This document shows, one piece after another, positions 61,579 through 64,000 of a stretch of 64,000 nucleotides of DNA (its first letter is position 1; every line of letters starts with the position of its first letter). The notes beneath the pieces are model-generated. The model was not told the DNA's origin, ran no database searches, and saw nothing but the letters and a program-made list of their open reading frames with translations. Origin of the DNA: JACKNG01 sp050184115 (lineage in GTDB: Bacteria; Pseudomonadota; Gammaproteobacteria; Ga0077536); assembly GCA_050184115.1 (NCBI GenBank), contig JBFXAQ010000004.1, positions 186,001-250,000 of the forward strand. Direction: 5' to 3'. The translations under genes were made by a program, and so were the position numbers.

Positions 61579-62811
61579 ATGAAGGTCAAGCGTTACTTCG
61601 CGAGCAACATGCGCTCGGCGCTCGACATGATCAAACAGGAGCAGGGCCCCGACGTGCTCATCCTGTCCAATCGCAAGGTCGACGGCGGCGTCGAGCTGAT
61701 CACGGCCGATCAGCTCACCGAGCAGGAAGCCGAGGAACTCGCCCGGCGCAACACGCCGCGCAAGCGGCCGGACGTTGCCGTCGAGGCGGCAGAACCAGCG
61801 CCTGAACCGGCAAGACCCGTCGCGCCGCCGCGCGCACCGAGCCCGCTGTTCGCCGATCTCGGCGAGCAGGCCGAGTACCTGTGGACCGACGCCGCGACGA
61901 TGGCGCAGATGCGCGAGGAGTTGCGCAGCTTGAAGGGCCTGCTCGAGACCCAGCTCTCGGGTCTCGCCTGGTCGGAGTTCGGCAACCGCCACCCGCTGCG
62001 TGCGCGCCTGCTGCGCGTGCTCTCGCAGGTCGGCCTGGCGGCGGCGCTGGCGCGCCAGCTGGTCGCCGAAGTGCCGGACGAACTCGACTACCGCGCCGGC
62101 TGGCACCGCGCGCTGGCGCTGCTGGTGATGCGACTGAAGGTCTGGGACGGTGGCCTGCTCGAACGCGGTGGCCGGGTCGCGCTGCTCGGTCCGACCGGCG
62201 TCGGCAAGAGCACGCTCGCCAGCAAGCTCGCCGCGCGCTACGCGCTCACCCACGGCCCCGAGCAGGTCAGCATCGTGTCGATGGACGATCGCCGGCTCGG
62301 CGCGCACCAGCAGATGAAGGCGTTCGGCCGTCTCATCGGATCGAGCGTCTACACCCTGCGCAACGTCGACGAACTCGCCGACGTGCTCGACGACGAAGCC
62401 GACCGCGGCCGACTGGTCGTCATCGACACCCCCGGACATGCCCCGGGTGACAGCCGCTACAACGACCTGGTGCTCGGTCTCGAGGGCCTGCTCGCGGATA
62501 TCCGCATGATCAAGGTGTTGTCGGCGACCACCGACTACGCCAGCGCGGCGGCGATGTTCCGCCGCACCACGGGCTTGCCGCTCGACGCCTGCGTGCTGAC
62601 CAAGCTGGACGAGGCGGCGAGCCTCGGGCCGTCCCTGTCGGCGGTGATCGAAGCGGGCCTGCCGCTGGCCTGGACCTGCGCCGGCCAGCGCGTGCCGGAC
62701 GACCTCGACGAGGTCGCGCCGCGCGCCCTGGTCGAACGCATGGTCGAGCTGGCCAAGTCCAGTCCCGTGCCGGATGACCAGGCGCGCATCGAACGGGCGT
62801 TCAGCGCATGA
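61579..62811 (+). CDS. flhF: SRP-type GTPase FlhF, flagellar placement
   Basis: The 410-residue protein places the flagellum at the pole and sets its number with FleN. It has the N-terminal B domain (MKVKRYFASNMRSALDMIKQ, QGPDVLILSNRKVDGGVELI), a basic and Pro-rich linker, the N domain, and the G domain with P-loop LLGPTGVGKSTLASKLAARY, VSMDDRRLGAHQQMKAFGRL, VIDTPGHAPGDSRYND (G3, TPGH in place of TAGM) and CVLTKLDEAASLGP (G4). It overlaps fleN by 4 nt. Confidence 0.96.
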   Translation: MKVKRYFASNMRSALDMIKQEQGPDVLILSNRKVDGGVELITADQLTEQEAEELARRNTPRKRPDVAVEAAEPAPEPARPVAPPRAPSPLFADLGEQAEYLWTDAATMAQMREELRSLKGLLETQLSGLAWSEFGNRHPLRARLLRVLSQVGLAAALARQLVAEVPDELDYRAGWHRALALLVMRLKVWDGGLLERGGRVALLGPTGVGKSTLASKLAARYALTHGPEQVSIVSMDDRRLGAHQQMKAFGRLIGSSVYTLRNVDELADVLDDEADRGRLVVIDTPGHAPGDSRYNDLVLGLEGLLADIRMIKVLSATTDYASAAAMFRRTTGLPLDACVLTKLDEAASLGPSLSAVIEAGLPLAWTCAGQRVPDDLDEVAPRALVERMVELAKSSPVPDDQARIERAFSA

Positions 62812-63671
62812 GCTTCCACGACGACGCGCAACGCCTGCACGGCGCCGCTACCCGCGTCATTGCCGTCACCGGCGGCAAGGGCGGCATCGGCAAGACGACG
62901 GTGTCGATCAACCTCGCCGCGGCACTCGCCGAGCGCGGTCACGACGTGCTGCTGCTCGACGCCGACCTCGGCCTGGCCAATGTCGACGTCCTGCTCGGGC
63001 TCGCGCCGACGCACACCCTGGCCGACGTCGTCAGCGGGGCCTGCGAGCTCGAGGACGTCATCCTGGAGGGACCGCTCGGCATGCGCATCGTGCCGGCCGC
63101 GTCCGGCATCCAGCACATGGCCGAACTCGACACCCGCGAGCGCGCCGGCCTGATCAACGCCTTCGGCCAGCTCGAGCAGCGCCAGGATTTCATGATCGTC
63201 GACACCGCGGCCGGCATCGCCGCCAACACCCTCGACTTCTGCAACGCTTCGCACGAGGTGCTGGTGGTGGTGTGCGACGACCCGGCCTCGATCACCGATG
63301 CCTACGCCACCATCAAGGTGCTCAACCAGAGCGCCCGGCGGCACCGTTTCCGCGTCCTCGTCAATCTCGCCGAGGACGACCGCCAGGCGCTCCGGCTGTA
63401 TGCCCGCCTGCTCGAGGTGTGCGACCGCTACCTCGACGTAAGTCTCGATTTCGCTGGGAATATTCCTTTAGACACCCGCGTCTCCACGGCGCTGCGCCGA
63501 CGCCAGTGCCTGGTCCAGAGCTTCCCCACGAGCCCTGCCGCCCAGGCATTCAAGAAACTCGCTCAGGTTACCGATAACTGGCCTGCACCCCGTAGTGCCA
63601 GCGGTCGCGTCGAGTTCTTCGTCGAACGCATGGCACAGGCGGAGTCGCTACGGAGGGTAGCTCAACTATGA
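62808..63671 (+). CDS. fleN: Flagellar number regulator FleN (FlhG), MinD-like ATPase
   Basis: The 287-residue deviant-Walker ATPase binds FleQ and limits flagellar number. It has VTGGKGGIGKTTVSINLAAA (P loop), VLLLDADLGLANVDVLLGLA, MIVDTAAGIAANTLDFCNAS and VVVCDDPASITDAYATIKVL, and the C-terminal amphipathic helix near FFVERMAQAESLRRVAQL would touch the membrane. Coupled at both ends by ATGA overlaps to flhF and fliA. Confidence 0.97.
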   Translation: MSFHDDAQRLHGAATRVIAVTGGKGGIGKTTVSINLAAALAERGHDVLLLDADLGLANVDVLLGLAPTHTLADVVSGACELEDVILEGPLGMRIVPAASGIQHMAELDTRERAGLINAFGQLEQRQDFMIVDTAAGIAANTLDFCNASHEVLVVVCDDPASITDAYATIKVLNQSARRHRFRVLVNLAEDDRQALRLYARLLEVCDRYLDVSLDFAGNIPLDTRVSTALRRRQCLVQSFPTSPAAQAFKKLAQVTDNWPAPRSASGRVEFFVERMAQAESLRRVAQL

Positions 63672-64000
63672 AACAGATTGCGGCCTACAAGAAGGCAGCG
63701 GCATCCGCGGTCGCCGAGCGAGACCAGAACGAACTGGTCGACGACTACGCGCCCCTGGTCAAGCGCATCGCCTATCACCTGATGACCCGCCTGCCGCCGA
63801 CGGTACAGGTCGACGACCTCATCCAGTCCGGCATGATCGGGCTGCTCGAGGCGGCGCGGAACTACGACCCTTCGCAGGGCGCGAGCTTCGAGACCTACGC
63901 GGGCATCCGTATCCGCGGCGCGATGCTCGACGAGATCCGCAAGGGCGACTGGGCGCCGCGCTCGCTCCATCGCAAGGTGCGCGCGATCACCAAGGCGGTC
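63668..64000 (+). CDS. fliA: RNA polymerase sigma28 factor FliA, 5' part
   Basis: The first 111 residues of FliA are present; the rest is beyond the window edge. Sigma region 2 is clear: DDYAPLVKRIAYHLMTRLPP (2.1), VDDLIQSGMIGLLEAARNYD (2.2), ASFETYAGIRIRGAMLDEIR (2.3-2.4), then DWAPRSLHRKVRAI. It would read the sigma28 promoters seen before flgM and the chemoreceptor gene, and is held by FlgM. The ATG lies in the fleN stop. Confidence 0.97.
   Translation, partial: MKQIAAYKKAAASAVAERDQNELVDDYAPLVKRIAYHLMTRLPPTVQVDDLIQSGMIGLLEAARNYDPSQGASFETYAGIRIRGAMLDEIRKGDWAPRSLHRKVRAITKAV

Overview
The window is chromosomal DNA of a high-GC gammaproteobacterium. The organisation of the flagellar regulon is of the Pseudomonas type: FleQ, FleS/FleR, FlhF, FleN, FliA and many sigma54 promoters. 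The window also carries a high-potential iron-sulfur protein, which points to a purple-sulfur or halophile-related lineage (Chromatiales, Ectothiorhodospiraceae or similar). I cannot name the genus.

Positions 1-7200 are an accessory region next to a tRNA-Thr(CGT) gene. It holds a Fur-family regulator, then the remains of at least one integrated element: two decayed tyrosine recombinase fragments facing away from each other, a 46-residue membrane ORF, a low-GC gene fusing a methyltransferase to a long unknown C-terminal part, a two-gene cargo module whose first gene has two frameshifts, an AlpA-type regulator and a shortened helix-turn-helix gene. Positions 7500-21800 are mostly housekeeping and metabolic genes: purK-purE, a nucleoside transporter, a degenerate HD-GYP protein, an FHA protein with a transposase-like tail, an archaeal-type F420-dependent Mtd homologue, HiPIP, a PDZ/repeat lipoprotein, an Fe-S/FAD oxidoreductase pair and an acyl-CoA synthetase. 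Positions 21900-26300 hold a chemoreceptor and a three-gene cluster of an ArsS-type radical SAM protein with two glycosyltransferases.

From 26247 to the right edge almost everything is flagellar: ycgR, flgN, flgM and flgA on the minus strand, then cheV, flgBCDEFGHI, flgJKL, a fliT-like fragment, fleQ, fleSR, fliEFGHIJ, (a UDP-glucuronate decarboxylase gene in antisense), fliK, fliLMNOPQR-flhB, flhA, flhF, fleN and the start of fliA. Basal body, rod, hook, switch, export apparatus and polar-placement genes are all here. Flagellin, cap and fliS genes are not, although their usual place is between flgL and fleQ.

The regulatory logic can be read from the DNA. fleQ has a sigma70-type promoter. 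Sigma54 (-24/-12) promoters precede fleSR, flgA, flgB, flgJ, fliK and fliL. Sigma28 promoters precede flgM and the chemoreceptor gene. This fits the hierarchy FleQ, then RpoN-dependent genes, then FleSR, then FliA. Two copies of a diverged ~190-bp intergenic element sit exactly 19 nt after the stop codons of flgI and flgL. One contains a 25-bp palindromic arm pair; the other is followed by a small tandem palindrome array.
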